The translations under genes were made by a program, and so were the position numbers. A stretch of DNA of 23,365 nt from the IMG/VR virus record IMGVR_UViG_3300030104_005002, positions 1 to 23,365 of that record. One strand, written 5' to 3'. The stretch is from a virus. Of the stretch, positions 11,801 to 18,200 are shown in pieces (within the stretch, counting starts at the first letter, position 1; each line of letters starts with the position of its first letter). The notes under the pieces were generated by a model. The model was not told where the DNA came from, did not search any database, and saw only the letters and a list, made by a program, of their open reading frames with translations.

Positions 11801-13728
11801 GCACTGGCATTCGTTCTGGTGGTGGCGGTCACTTATTCGCACCCAATGTCTCGATTGCAGATACATTGGGTGGTGGAACAGGTGCTGCTGTTACTGCAAC
11901 AGTTGGTGCTGGTGGATCAATCACTGGATTCACTGTTGTATCTGGTGGTACTGGATATACCCAAGCAACTCCACCTCTGGTATTCACAGACGAACCTGCA
12001 CCATATAAAAATCTTAAATTGGTTGGTGGTGCAGGTACTGACGCCAAGATGGACGTTGTTGTAAGTACTGGTGGTAGTATTATCAGTTTCAATATGTCCG
12101 ATCGGGGTATTGGATATCAAGAAGGTGATGTTCTTGAGTTGAGTGGTTTACCATTCGATCCAGTTGGTATTGGTTCTACCAATATGTTGGTAACTGTCAG
12201 CAACAAGTTCCAAGATAAGTTCTCTGGATGGGTATTTGGTCAACTTCTTGAATTGGATGATATCAGTATTCAATTTAATGGTGCTAAAACTCAATTCCTA
12301 ATTACCAGGACAGAAACCAACAAGGAGTTCTACAGTATTGTTGCTCAAGAAGGATCTGGTGTAATACTCCAAAATAACTTCTTGATTTTCATGAATGATG
12401 TTCTTCAGAAACCTGGAGTTGATTATGAATTTAATGGTGGTACAAGACTTAAGTTCAAAGAAGCACCGAGAAAAGGAAGTAAGTTTAGAATGTATTTCTA
12501 CACTGGATCTGAAGATGACTTCCTTAAAGTTGATGTTGATCAAACAATTAAAGAAGGTGATGAATTAAGACTCCAATATCAAGATCCTTTTGTTAGTCAG
12601 GATCCGAGAGTTGTCTATGCATTGATTGCTTCGGATACTGTTGAGACTGAAACTTATACCGGTGTTGGTATTAATACAGATAATGCATTCCTTAGACCTG
12701 TAGAATGGACTAAGCAAACTTCTGATGTTATTATTGATGGTCTTACCATCTCCAAGAAGAGAAATTCCCTTGAACCACAGTATTTCCCATCAACGAATCT
12801 TACTCAACCTGTTGGTGAAACAGATACTGAAATAAATGTTGAAAGTACCTGGAATTTCCAACAGGTTGATAATCTTCAACAAACACAACAGGATATTAAG
12901 ATTATTTCTCAAGATCCAAACGAACTTGCTTTTGCTACTGCTACCGTTAATGGGTCAGGAGTAGTTACTGGACTTACTATTACAGATGCTGGATCTGGAT
13001 ACAAAACTGCACCACAAGTTACTATAAGTTCACCCGGAGTGGGATCATCACAAAGAGCCCTCGCTACTGCAACCATTGGTGCAGGTGGAACTGTTACTGG
13101 ATTTACTGTTACTGCTGGTGGTAGTGGATATACCAGTGCAAATCCACCAATAGTAATAATTGAAGCAGAACCACCTGTTACTGAAAAGATTCAGCAAGTT
13201 ACATATCAAGGTGACTACGGATTAGTTGAAGAAATTACAGACTTTGCTTCTGGTGATTCGGGTGCAGTCAATTCATTAGATACAATTAAGTTTAGAATAA
13301 TTCCAAACCCAGAGATTTTTATTACATCAGGAAATTCAGCACCAAACAAGATTACAAGCACTGCTATTACTGCAGGAGATTACTTTGTAATTAGGAATAC
13401 TGTTATTGGTACTGGTGTTACTTCAATTGATGGTGATGTATCCACTATCGTTGCAAATGGAGAAAACTTCATTGATAATGTTTATCGTGCTGCTTCGGTC
13501 GTTTCTATCTCTGGAACAGACGCAAAACTTGTATCTGCAAATGTTCTTTCTATTGTAGGAGTTAATACTTCTATCCAACTCAAAAAATATGGAGACTTTA
13601 GTTGGGGTAAAATCGTTACGGGATCTAGAAATGGATCATCGTTCGTATTCCAAAAAGATAATCCACTTGGAGTTACTACTTCAGGATTTGTTCAGCGAAG
13701 TACCGAGTTAAAAGCAGAGTACTCATAA
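2833..13728 (+). CDS. Giant gp7-position baseplate/tail protein with YHYH domain and beta-module repeats
   Basis: This is an uninterrupted 3631-residue frame, more than three times T4 gp7 (1032). Residues 16-310 resemble the C-terminal part of T4 gp7: an N-terminal FKEFLEQYY...YGT segment and RDFYSSKGTDTSLKILF (277-293), matching T4's DFYSTKG...YKFLF. Position between gp6 and gp8 agrees. The rest is a mosaic: small E-x-x-xY / GCVRG modules (about 92-212, 397-440, 2757-2822); nine H-x-[FL]-x-x-G-[DE] modules (539-2638); eleven GSGY-type beta repeats (794-3433); a YHYH-like domain (1319-1411); a Trp/Tyr-rich DYYQRFSY block (2455-2505); and FNG/LQKP fibre-type modules (2586-3200). I count only four Cys by eye. 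There is no signal peptide or membrane segment. The likely role is the wedge gp7 equivalent, with a long C-terminal extension forming peripheral fibre- or arm-like structure. The gp7 link rests on motif comparison from memory. Confidence 0.9.
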   Translation: MSDSKVKISNILESQLPEFILDDNPLFKEFLEQYYLSQEHEYGTIFLAENVDILKDVDSYVNLKFTATAPQLTKFISNDDDLIEVTNHLGFLSKNGLVKIGEEIFTYTGKTTYAQKVTLVDPTANTIKLTSTVGLDSFRAQSIIFDTSFSTVVAGRVYYVSEVIDSNTITISDDPTTLDDVLNLDITNPLGATLPTATNFAFTGCVRGFSGIDNISGEYLNFNNSRSSFHDAGSTLTNLGLVFLAEFFSKYKNMFLPGIEERKFQNVNIDNILSRARDFYSSKGTDTSLKILFTVLFGKFVEVLKPFDNTIQASGANFSQSDVVVVEAIEGNPRNLGETTLLQGSTDAPTATATISRVETILLGTKYYHKLFFPKNTIQNKFMVSKKTRVLGVGATNTTLTVDSTIGFPDSGSFLNEDNNGLETVTYESKSANQFFNCVGLSTTLVENSPIIDGNFVYGYENFDINKLVTMRVVGTVIGLADNKKGTSQFRKNDMLRVKHLGEKVEEDDVRFNRWFHNNVVLTNVDSVTGTTFTTEVDHHLHQGDKVDILLKNDKSVLEENLNVSDVDNRKTFTVSGTITTTFVNTKDYLIKKKLDFGSSNLNADGVLANIQNTFVDTDKNAYVAFSGLPGYDNIEVTNRSKTFTDSEIDQNANEFNISDHNFRNGERVYYEVVSGATGIATGNYYASVIDTNTVKLSFSRASLDNEVYINFTGITTGSEHRLTPSTLFNRNLVNQNHFKRINRNPAEATEHNDIIGPIGVALNGIEYQSPISRDVIFYGQIDGINVLNSGTGYDVVNPPQIGIANTNGSGGATFVGQFIGKIEDINLTAPGFNYVETPVVTISGGNGTEATAEARLRGFFYSQTFTDFDGVKIASNVISIPDHRFADNEEVIYSSTGTPIGIGSTAVGFGTDRLTSEAIYFLKKISSTDVQIHPSRADVLAGINTVDITAFGNGTHKFRSRDQRKIIDRIVVTSSTDDFSTKKVVVDGVAWPPADQKDLYKSFVGVNVEQNYIYARNHALKTGDNVEYSFDGTTIGGLSTSANYKVTVLDQDRFLLSEAGTPTTISSVNFDKKSYVDLTSVGAGTHTFQYPVISVKINGIVSAGNTDAIPSYYNAIGSPVIRGRLDNVFVRNGGVGYGVSDVMNYKRDIEVKVETGKGADLKAIVVNGKIVSAYVANAGVEYTSPPTINVVGSGRLARVTANIQNGSITSVTIIDGGSGYTSDTRLEVIPTGANAQLSPDIHEWALNDVERFKVALQLDNSQILKKDRLNRETVQIHSGTPLKETKLVSFYPGAHYRGILKDNVKDTGEEVDTDFAHSPIVGWAYDGNPIYGPYGFAEAVFDGANNGGVKVMQSSYEIDLEGSTLLRPPGNDGLYVQDYVYKATGDLDEYNGRFCKTDEFPEGTYAYFSTIENADTAAPPIAGLAYPYITKSHYNQTDSFNYDSLHSQADVIINTGDYKRNVTHLGLNDPSREYVFLDDSMSSDVKVTIKDIKPSRIGSVSVINSGSDYKVGEQVNFNEESIDVEIGEVKGKDIVSIGTSDTVLQNTIFRVKGNVVTGVTTIPHGFFDGDIVEITGIGSATYKNLEGFVSVGVATVISNTTVAIGATTATGITTTISLSSSTFTEKFVAGDIIKVGNELMKINAIDDVNNNYKVTRIVNDSTGSNHSLNAIVRLQPQVFRFIIDQKLENKNIIVAHEQNFAKVNIGIGNSYTSVVVGTAGSSNVTVSIPDRAIFLPGHKFETGDELNLVSIGGTIRASAKSDGSNPFDISTTSLFAVNVSTDFIGIATSKAFVGINSTLFFVSASTGNNHTLSQVKNNLSGTVKKVFANVGVATDHGLQLGDEVKFGITPNAVQQFVLKFNPDINKLVVDPKTFAPAGITTVTNPLDSIVVVNHGLNTGDLVVYTNTGGVATPLQDNREYYAIKIDEDTFRLAETKVDTLFPFNDITITSQGSGTHEIAKVNPKIDIINGGRFALNTGDTSLSGYDINFYKDNKFQCRYDSLNIKRDGVIGDGSPTTQIIVDIDKDLLNTFYYRIEGDDANFTNTFPSSADETVDNYSTITKVESKFNQNYKLTGVGNTTFSFTLVGAAETTLYTPAGFSTGFYSTSSLTAVGGIHSVKVVNDGINVREFPAITSIGTTTGVNADLKVTDTDIGEVTDEVVTIPGIDFSEDKTIKPKTDSSLVLKLKNIRTLLGVGIATAGNDYNVPPKVIAIGNDSIVTKTTLSGGSVGKVEVISTDSNLREDLRIIATNNSNGIGVVNATSSSGVNEIFLKAPQGLGGFGDNFPFAEKDLVFIENIQVTNAPLVDGYNSSDYGFRLFEVSGISTTPGIESIKYKITGIGFTGGTYNIAQNAQFGRVIKATDLATFTPEFGSIRFSAGEKIVDINNPNVFGIVAEDGWDEESGILRLNGVSGEFTTDTVVRGNVGNFKGTISEINEYDFDFEVGSTSRDSGMWKDDIGKTNDSLQRLHDNDYYQRFSYSIRGEIPLQEWEEAVDSLDHTAGYKNFSDYQIITYPPKKVNVAIADTAEFNLLVDIEQDASVHSRISYDLASEDTDTSGLSKIIKLDSKVITDYNESRTNKVLMIDDIGSQFNGVGNSAGQLVGLSTFSIFTGGNTMLHHIVNPATGIGNSIVTVTDHEFNTGEELLYDPTNAGINTGSRLSIGSTSVPGIGLTTLLPDKVFAVRITKDQFKVAISAADVALGRFVSFTNSTGIGLTQSFSTDGDLATTRSMITIDNIVQSPIAVKPVGVAITMSEAVGVGSTQITVSDSSKIVGKSLLRFGNGEIVKVDLVNAGNVLDVQRGAMGTVAAAYAVGTASSVVTGDYRIKQGKIYFSDAPYGPAGVVGITTRSTFSGRIFYRLNYDSNAIFDDISESFNGTADQFAIISSGVAVTGITTAHGAVLINNIFQKPFLSPIGSILVADYRIVKNTTGEDLDFTGSPNIADLPKGGIINEFTATSGTNYTVPARAIGVAVVNGSGVVTGVTVGVGSTGIRSGGGGHLFAPNVSIADTLGGGTGAAVTATVGAGGSITGFTVVSGGTGYTQATPPLVFTDEPAPYKNLKLVGGAGTDAKMDVVVSTGGSIISFNMSDRGIGYQEGDVLELSGLPFDPVGIGSTNMLVTVSNKFQDKFSGWVFGQLLELDDISIQFNGAKTQFLITRTETNKEFYSIVAQEGSGVILQNNFLIFMNDVLQKPGVDYEFNGGTRLKFKEAPRKGSKFRMYFYTGSEDDFLKVDVDQTIKEGDELRLQYQDPFVSQDPRVVYALIASDTVETETYTGVGINTDNAFLRPVEWTKQTSDVIIDGLTISKKRNSLEPQYFPSTNLTQPVGETDTEINVESTWNFQQVDNLQQTQQDIKIISQDPNELAFATATVNGSGVVTGLTITDAGSGYKTAPQVTISSPGVGSSQRALATATIGAGGTVTGFTVTAGGSGYTSANPPIVIIEAEPPVTEKIQQVTYQGDYGLVEEITDFASGDSGAVNSLDTIKFRIIPNPEIFITSGNSAPNKITSTAITAGDYFVIRNTVIGTGVTSIDGDVSTIVANGENFIDNVYRAASVVSISGTDAKLVSANVLSIVGVNTSIQLKKYGDFSWGKIVTGSRNGSSFVFQKDNPLGVTTSGFVQRSTELKAEYS
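2878..3750 (+). other. gp7-like core region of the giant protein
   Basis: Residues 16-306 carry two blocks that I match to the C-terminal part of T4 gp7. The first is a helical block around residues 20-45 (FKEFLEQYY...EYGT). The second is around residues 244-306, with FFSKYKNMFLPG, then RDFYSSKGTDTSLK and FGKFVEV. Between them (about 92-212) an inserted module contains EEIFTYTGK and FTGCVRGFSG, which T4 gp7 lacks at this point. The core thus lies at the extreme N-terminus here, whereas in T4 it follows a long N-terminal portion. Confidence 0.7.
4441..6108 (+). repeat. H-x-[FL]-x-x-G-[DE] beta modules, first cluster (four copies)
   Basis: Four protein-level repeats start with HHLHQGDKV (His 539), DHNFRNGERV (His 661), DHRFADNEEV (His 884) and NHALKTGDNV (His 1019). 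In the last three the motif is followed by a Tyr-rich strand, an [A/I]YF or NYY/NYK segment, a 'D..x.V/F.L/H.S' strand, and a closing GT-H or EH segment (SEHRLTP, GNGTHKF, GAGTHTF). Each full unit is roughly 65-85 residues. The copies are strongly diverged at DNA level, so this is an old protein repeat and not a recent tandem duplication. Confidence 0.7.
5161..6540 (+). repeat. GSGY-type beta repeats in the giant, first cluster (five copies)
   Basis: Five short repeats match 'I..V.....G.GY....P.V.I': aromatic positions 794 (NSGTGYDV), 835 (APGFNYVETP), 1138 (NGGVGYGV), 1183 (NAGVEYTSPP) and 1221 (GGSGYTSDT). Each is a beta strand, a Gly-rich turn ending in Tyr, then a Pro-containing strand of about 30-40 residues, often followed by a G-[AS]-x-A-x-[AV] strand. 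They are interleaved with the H-x-[FL]-x-x-G modules. Confidence 0.7.
6787..7074 (+). other. YHYH-like domain within the giant protein
   Basis: Residues 1319-1411 contain SPIVGWAYDGNPIYGPYGF (from 1319), then LDEYNGRFCKTDEFPEGTYAYF (ending about 1409). These match, in order, the hallmarks of the YHYH domain family: 'G.A.DGfPIYGPyg', 'LDe.NGr', and 'T.EfPdGtYhYh'. The family's name-giving Tyr-His-Tyr-His is here Tyr-Ala-Tyr-Phe, so both His are missing. A YPGAHYRG segment about 20 residues upstream may belong to the same fold. The family is found in many secreted or surface proteins, and its biochemical role is not well defined. Within a baseplate protein it is likely a surface-exposed binding or structural domain. 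Confidence 0.75.
7501..8715 (+). repeat. H-x-[FL]-x-x-G-[DE] beta modules, second cluster (four copies)
   Basis: PHGFFDGDIV (His 1565), GHKFETGDEL (His 1739), DHGLQLGDEV (His 1837) and NHGLNTGDLV (His 1895) continue the series. The fourth is complete, with REYYAIKIDEDTFRLA and a closing GSGTHEI. The second and third are shorter, ending near NNHTLSQV and running into the next copy. Short G-[IV]-[GA]-[ST]-T linkers recur between them. Confidence 0.65.
10180..10380 (+). other. DYYQRFSY block in the giant protein
   Basis: Residues about 2450-2516 read MWKDDIGKTNDSLQRLHD, DYYQRFSYSIRG, LQEWEEAVDSLDHTAGYKNF. The block is rich in aromatic and charged residues, unlike the Gly/Thr/Val-rich sequence around it. 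I recall a similar 'W..d.G..Nd..q...D..YYQ.FSY.I......W...V....H.AG.k' block in other large myovirus tail proteins, so it is probably a conserved folded domain rather than a repeat. No function is known to me. Confidence 0.5.
10585..12480 (+). repeat. FNG / LQKP fibre-type modules (three copies)
   Basis: Three segments share 'DI[GS]x.FNG': DIGSQFNG (from 2587), DISESFNGTADQF (from 2872) and DISIQFNGAKTQF (from 3143). The second and third are followed by a short strand and then NNIFQKP or NDVLQKPGVDYEF, with the third continuing into LKFKEAPRKGSKFRMYFY. This order is the familiar 'FNG..T.F.L ... NGVLQ.PG.DY ... I.F...P..G....I.Y' module seen in many phage tail-fibre proteins. It supports a fibre-like nature for the C-terminal third. 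Confidence 0.6.
10720..10999 (+). repeat. H-x-[FL]-x-x-G-[DE] beta module, ninth copy
   Basis: DHEFNTGEELLY (His 2638) begins a full unit of about 90 residues. It runs through VFAVRITKDQFKVAIS and AADVALGRFVSF, closely paralleling the second copy's YFLKKISSTDVQIHPS and RADVLAGINTVDI. The pairing of copies two and nine is the clearest internal evidence that the repeat is real. Confidence 0.65.
12937..13164 (+). repeat. Tandem GSGY repeats near the C-terminus of the giant
   Basis: Two nearly adjacent copies, ATATVNGSGVVTGLTI.DAGSGYKTAPQVTI (Tyr 3390) and ATIGAGGTVTGFTV.AGGSGYTSANPPIVI (Tyr 3433), are the best-conserved pair of the family. They repeat with a period of 43 residues. Earlier relatives lie around Tyr 3042 (SGGTGYTQATPP) and Tyr 3095 (DRGIGYQEGD). 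The segment AVVNGSGVVTGVTV at 11743-11784 is very similar to the 12943-12981 stretch, which points to internal copying. Confidence 0.75.
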
Positions 13729-13731
13729 CAG

Positions 13732-13739
13732 TATAAATA
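13732..13739 (+). promoter_or_regulatory. T4-type late promoter (TATAAATA) before gp8
   Basis: A perfect TATAAATA box lies in the 30-nt gap between the giant gene and gp8. In T4 this octamer is recognised by the late sigma factor gp55 with the sliding clamp; no such regulators are in the window. With T4 spacing, transcription would start near 13745, giving a leader of about 14 nt to the ATG at 13759. It would drive gp8, the DUF4815 gene and the coiled-coil gene. Confidence 0.8.
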
Positions 13740-13758
13740 ATCAAAAAATCGGACAGAC

Positions 13759-15294
13759 ATGCCTGCCATAATCACTGACCAATTTAGAATTTTGAATGCG
13801 GAGACCTTTACCAAGTCCGTGACTGGTATTGGCACGACTTCAAACTTTTATTATACCTTCTTGGCGCACCCCAATCCTACGAATGTCTCTATTGAAGACT
13901 ATGGTGATGGTAATTGGGGAACTACTCCACCAGATCCAAGAGATTCTTTTCAACAAGAAGACAGATATGCTGACTCAATGCTCTTCTTGAAAAAGATTGG
14001 TATTAATGATTTTGCAAGAATTGTACCAAGAATCAATTGGGCATCTGGTATAACCTATGACATGTATAGGAATAATTATGATATTACCAATGATGCACCA
14101 CAGACTAGTGCAAAGACATTATATGAGTCTCGCTTCTATGTCGTAAACTCTGAATTCAAGGTTTATATCTGCATCAACAATGGAGCAAATCCTGATTTCC
14201 CAGATGGAAGACCATCACAGTTTGAACCAACCTTTGTAGATACCTCTCCACAAATTGCAGGAGATGGTTCTGATGGATATCTTTGGAAGTTCCTTTATTC
14301 GATTTCTCCTGCGGATATTGTTAAATTTGCTACAGAAAAGTACATACCAGTTCCTGCAAACTGGGGAGATGTCAATACCGCAGCAGTGAAGGATACTGCT
14401 GTTCGTGGTCATATTGAAACAGTTGTAATCACGAAAAGAGGAACTGGATATACAACAGGAACTAATACATATTCAAATATAGATATTCTTGGTGACGGAA
14501 CTGGAGGTAAGGTCTCTATCACTGTATCTGACCAGGAAGTTTCTTCCATTGAAGTTACAGATGGTGGAAAGGACTACACCAAAGGATTGATTAACTTTAC
14601 TCAAGCCGGTGGATCTGGTGCAGAATTTGAAATTATCATTCCCCCAAAGGGAGGTCATGGAGCAGATATTTATCGTGAGTTAGGTACGTATAGAGTAATG
14701 GTTTACTCTAAGTATGATACTGCTGCTGACTTTGCAGCACAAAATAACTTCTCAAGAATTGGTATCGTAAGAAATCCAAATGAATTTGGAAGTTCAACAT
14801 CCATCCTAAATAAAAATACCGCAACCTCGCTCGGTGCATTGAAATTGGCAGGTGCTGGAAACACTTCCGACACCATTTACAAACTAAATGCTGAAATCAG
14901 ACAATCAGTCGGTACTGCCGGTTCATTTGCTGTTGGATATGTTGCTTCTTGGGACAGAGATACTGGAGTCCTAAGATATTATCAACCAGTTGGTTTTACT
15001 ACCTTAACGGGTAATAATTTCAAAAACTTTGATTTTGAAAGTAATGCTAATGTGATCAACACTTCTCCATCCACTGATGTAACAGGTCCTGCTTTAGCAC
15101 CTGATACCACATTCAATGGTTCCAGTATAACACTTAGCAACAAAGTAGTTGATTTAGGACAAACTTTCGCTGGTGGAAAATCAAATCCAGAAGTTGAAAA
15201 GTTTTCAGGTGATATTATCTACATTGATAACAGAGCACCAGTCGGTAGATCTGAATCCCAAAAAGAAGAAGTAAAAATCGTAGTAGAGTTCTAA
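13759..15294 (+). CDS. gp8: Baseplate wedge subunit gp8 (enlarged)
   Basis: This is a 511-residue protein; T4 gp8 has 334. Blocks match T4 gp8 in order: an N-terminal ITDQFRI...NF (T4 ITSKFRT...NF); PPDPRDS near residue 54 and IVPRINW near 88 (T4 VIPRRDW); DGYLWKFLYSISPADIVKFATEKYIPVP at about 171-198 (T4 DGYVWEYLFEIPPDV...EYIVVP); RIGIVRNPNEF (T4 QISIITNPLEA); and the C-terminal GDIIYIDNRAPV...EEVKIVVEF (T4 GEMIYMENRPPI...EEINILFTF). In T4, a gp8 dimer binds gp7 and gp10 in each wedge. The added length sits in two places: residues about 205-300, which hold two GSGY-type repeats, and about 350-470. The start follows GGA at 13751-13753 at a normal spacing, downstream of the late promoter. Confidence 0.93.
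   Translation: MPAIITDQFRILNAETFTKSVTGIGTTSNFYYTFLAHPNPTNVSIEDYGDGNWGTTPPDPRDSFQQEDRYADSMLFLKKIGINDFARIVPRINWASGITYDMYRNNYDITNDAPQTSAKTLYESRFYVVNSEFKVYICINNGANPDFPDGRPSQFEPTFVDTSPQIAGDGSDGYLWKFLYSISPADIVKFATEKYIPVPANWGDVNTAAVKDTAVRGHIETVVITKRGTGYTTGTNTYSNIDILGDGTGGKVSITVSDQEVSSIEVTDGGKDYTKGLINFTQAGGSGAEFEIIIPPKGGHGADIYRELGTYRVMVYSKYDTAADFAAQNNFSRIGIVRNPNEFGSSTSILNKNTATSLGALKLAGAGNTSDTIYKLNAEIRQSVGTAGSFAVGYVASWDRDTGVLRYYQPVGFTTLTGNNFKNFDFESNANVINTSPSTDVTGPALAPDTTFNGSSITLSNKVVDLGQTFAGGKSNPEVEKFSGDIIYIDNRAPVGRSESQKEEVKIVVEF
14415..14640 (+). repeat. GSGY-type repeats inserted in gp8 (two copies)
   Basis: Residues about 220-294 hold two copies: IETVVITKRGTGYTTG (Tyr 231) and VSSIEVTDGGKDYTKG (Tyr 273). 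They are separated by 42 residues, nearly the same period as the tandem pair near the end of the preceding giant. The intervening GDGTGGKVSITV and GGSGAEFEIII strands match the 'G.GA.A.A.V' strands of the giant's copies. T4 gp8, as I recall it, has no counterpart here. Confidence 0.7.
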
Positions 15295-15298
15295 GAAC

Positions 15299-18200
15299 AT
15301 GACCCAGAACACCAATCTCAATGTATCGCCTTATTTTGACGATTTTGATGAGGATAAGAATTATAATAAGGTATTGTTCAAACCTGGATTCCCAATTCAA
15401 TCCAGAGAACTAACTACGTTACAGTCTATCCTACAAGGACAGATTGAAAAGTTCGGTCAACACTTCTTTAAAGAAGGGTCAATGGTTGTCCCTGGTGGTA
15501 TATTCTATGATTCAAACTATCCTGCGGTTAAGATTGATCCCACCTTCTTAGACGTTCCTGTTTCTGCATATACTACGTATCTTAAAGATAATAAAATTGA
15601 GATTCAAGGTGAGACTTCTGGTGTAAAAGCAACTGTTGTTAATTGCCTTTCAAGTACACAATCAGTTGATAATGTAGATACTCTTTATATTAAGTACACT
15701 TCTTCTGGAACTGATGGCGCAACGACAAAGTTCACAGACGGTGAAACTTTAATTACATTAGAAGATATTGTCTTTTCTTCTACTACTATTACTGCAAATA
15801 ATCCATTTGCAAGAGTAGTTGTATCTGACGCAACAAAGATTGGTTCTTCTGCTTCAATCAATGAGGGAGTATTTTTTGTTAGAGGATTTTTCATAAAAGT
15901 ATCTCCAGCGACTGTGATCCTGGATCAATATACCAATTCACCTAGTTATAAAGTCGGTCTTCAGATTTCAGAAGATATTCTGACTGCTTCTTCTGCAAAT
16001 CCAGATTTGTTTGACAATGCCAAGGGATTCTCAAATGAATCTGCTCCTGGTGCAGACAGACTTAGATTGACGGCAACTCTGGTCAAGAAAACACTCAAAG
16101 ATAATAACGATTCTAATTTCGTAGAACTGCTGCGTGTTGAGAATGGACTTACTCAAAAATTAGTCAGTAGAACTGAGTATAACATATTCAAGGATGAACT
16201 TGCAAGAAGAACTTTTGACGAATCTGGTGATTACTACGTCAAGAAATTTGCCATTGACGTCAGAGAGACTTTAAATGATAGACTTGGTAATAAGGGCATA
16301 TATTCACCAACTCAATTAACTCAGAGAGGTAATACACCTTCTGATGACTTAATGTCTCTCCAGATATCCTCTGGTAAGGCATATGTAAAAGGATACGAAG
16401 TTGAGAAAATTGGTTCGACTTCACTCGATAGTGTTAAACCAAGAACTACTAAGAAGAAAGAAAATATCAGTGTTCCAGTTAAAATTGGAAACAATGTCCA
16501 GGTAGAGAACCTAAGGGGTCAACCAACTATTGGATTCAGTAATAATAGTGTGGTGGATCTCAGAGATCGTAGACTTGCTCAAGATGGAACTCTTGATACT
16601 GCAGCAGTACTTATCGGTAATGCTAGAGTTTATGACATCAGTAAGAAAAATATAGCTGGCGTTGGCACAGAAAGATTCGATTTAAGACTTTACGATATTC
16701 AAACGTTTACTACTATTACACTCGGACTTGCAGTTACTGCTGGAAATGCAGCACATGTTAAGGGTGTATTCAGTGGAGCAACTGGTCACCTTAAAGATGC
16801 AGTTACAGATGCAACTGTTCTGAACTTATTAGATGTAACCGGTCAGTTCCAAATCAACGAACCAATTGAAATCAATGGACTTGCTGTAGGTAGAAATATC
16901 ACAGCAGTCAGGGATAATGATATCCGTGATGTCAAGTCTATCAGTGCAACAAGTTTTGCTTGTAACGTTGCAATGCAACAGACGACTAATCTTATCGAAC
17001 CTGGTTCAGCATTCCAAATTGGAGCAGATGCTGGTTCTGGTAGTGCTGTAACATCACCATCTGTTGGAGACTTCAGAAACGTTCCTGTCAGGGTCAATGA
17101 TATTGTTTCATTTACCATTCCAGGTCAAACTCTGCCTACATTCAACAGAGTAAGCGCAGTTACTGCTGGTTCACTCACCTTAGTTGGCGTTAGTACAGTA
17201 GTTGGTGTGAACACTGGTGGCACAGTAAAGGCTGCCAATGGTGGTGCTCTTGATAATGTTCAGAACTTGAATGTTGTTCAAGGTTTTATTGAAAAGGGAA
17301 ATGCTCCAGGAAAAACAGTTAAACTTCCCAACACTTCAATTTCGTCTATCAACCTTCTCGATAGTAGTTACATTGTAAGAAAGCAAAGAACTCTTAATGT
17401 TACTGCGACTACACTCACATTTAATATAAATGACCTCGGTGATGATACTCTGTTCTTAGAACCCTATAATCAAGAAAATTATAATTTGACCTTTGCAAAT
17501 GGTCATAAAGAAATTATTCTTGCATCTCAGGTTACAATCACTGCCAATCTTAAAGAGATTCAGTTTACAGGTCTTAGCCAGACTGGTAATAATGCGATAC
17601 TTACTGTTACTTGCAGAAGAAGCACTCTTACTTCTAAAACAAAGACTGTCAAGAGATGTTCTAATTTAGTTATATCAAGATCCAGAGTCCAAGGTTCTGG
17701 TGTTGGTGCTACAACGTTCGGTGATGGACTGACATTCTCAGAAGCGTTCCCATATGGAACAAGAGTCCAGGACGAAAGCATTTCACTCAATGTTCCAGAT
17801 GTTACTAGGATTCTTGGTATATTTGAATCCAATGATGAGGGTGCTCCCGATCTCCCACAACTTATTGGTTCTGCTCAAAGCGACACATTCTCCAATAATG
17901 TAGTTGTCGGAGAACAGATCGTTGGTGCAGAATCAGGTTCAGTTGCTCGCGTTGTCAGTGTTGATAGTGGCAATACACTTAGTTTTGTATATGAAAACGA
18001 TAAGATCTTTGAATTATTAGAAATAATTTCACTGCAAAGTTCTGGCATCACTGCAACTGTTAATACACTTGTCCTTGGTGATAGAAACGTAAGTTATGAC
18101 TATACTCTAGACGCTGGTCAAAGAGCAGAATTCTGTGATATTGCAAGGATCAATAGAAACTCAGATGCTGCCGCTCCATCTAGACAACTCAGAATTGTCT

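Noticed and set aside
4441-13164. Repeats in the giant as a CRISPR array or recent DNA tandem repeats
   Set aside because: Spacing and DNA sequence are irregular. The similarity is at protein level only, with diverged codons.
13717-13728. GAGTACTC palindrome at the end of the giant gene as a terminator
   Set aside because: It is a perfect eight-base palindrome without a loop or a following T-run, and it lies within the coding end.
17421-17430. TATAAATG-like box inside the DUF4815 gene as an internal late promoter
   Set aside because: One mismatch, deep within a coding region, with no gene start downstream.
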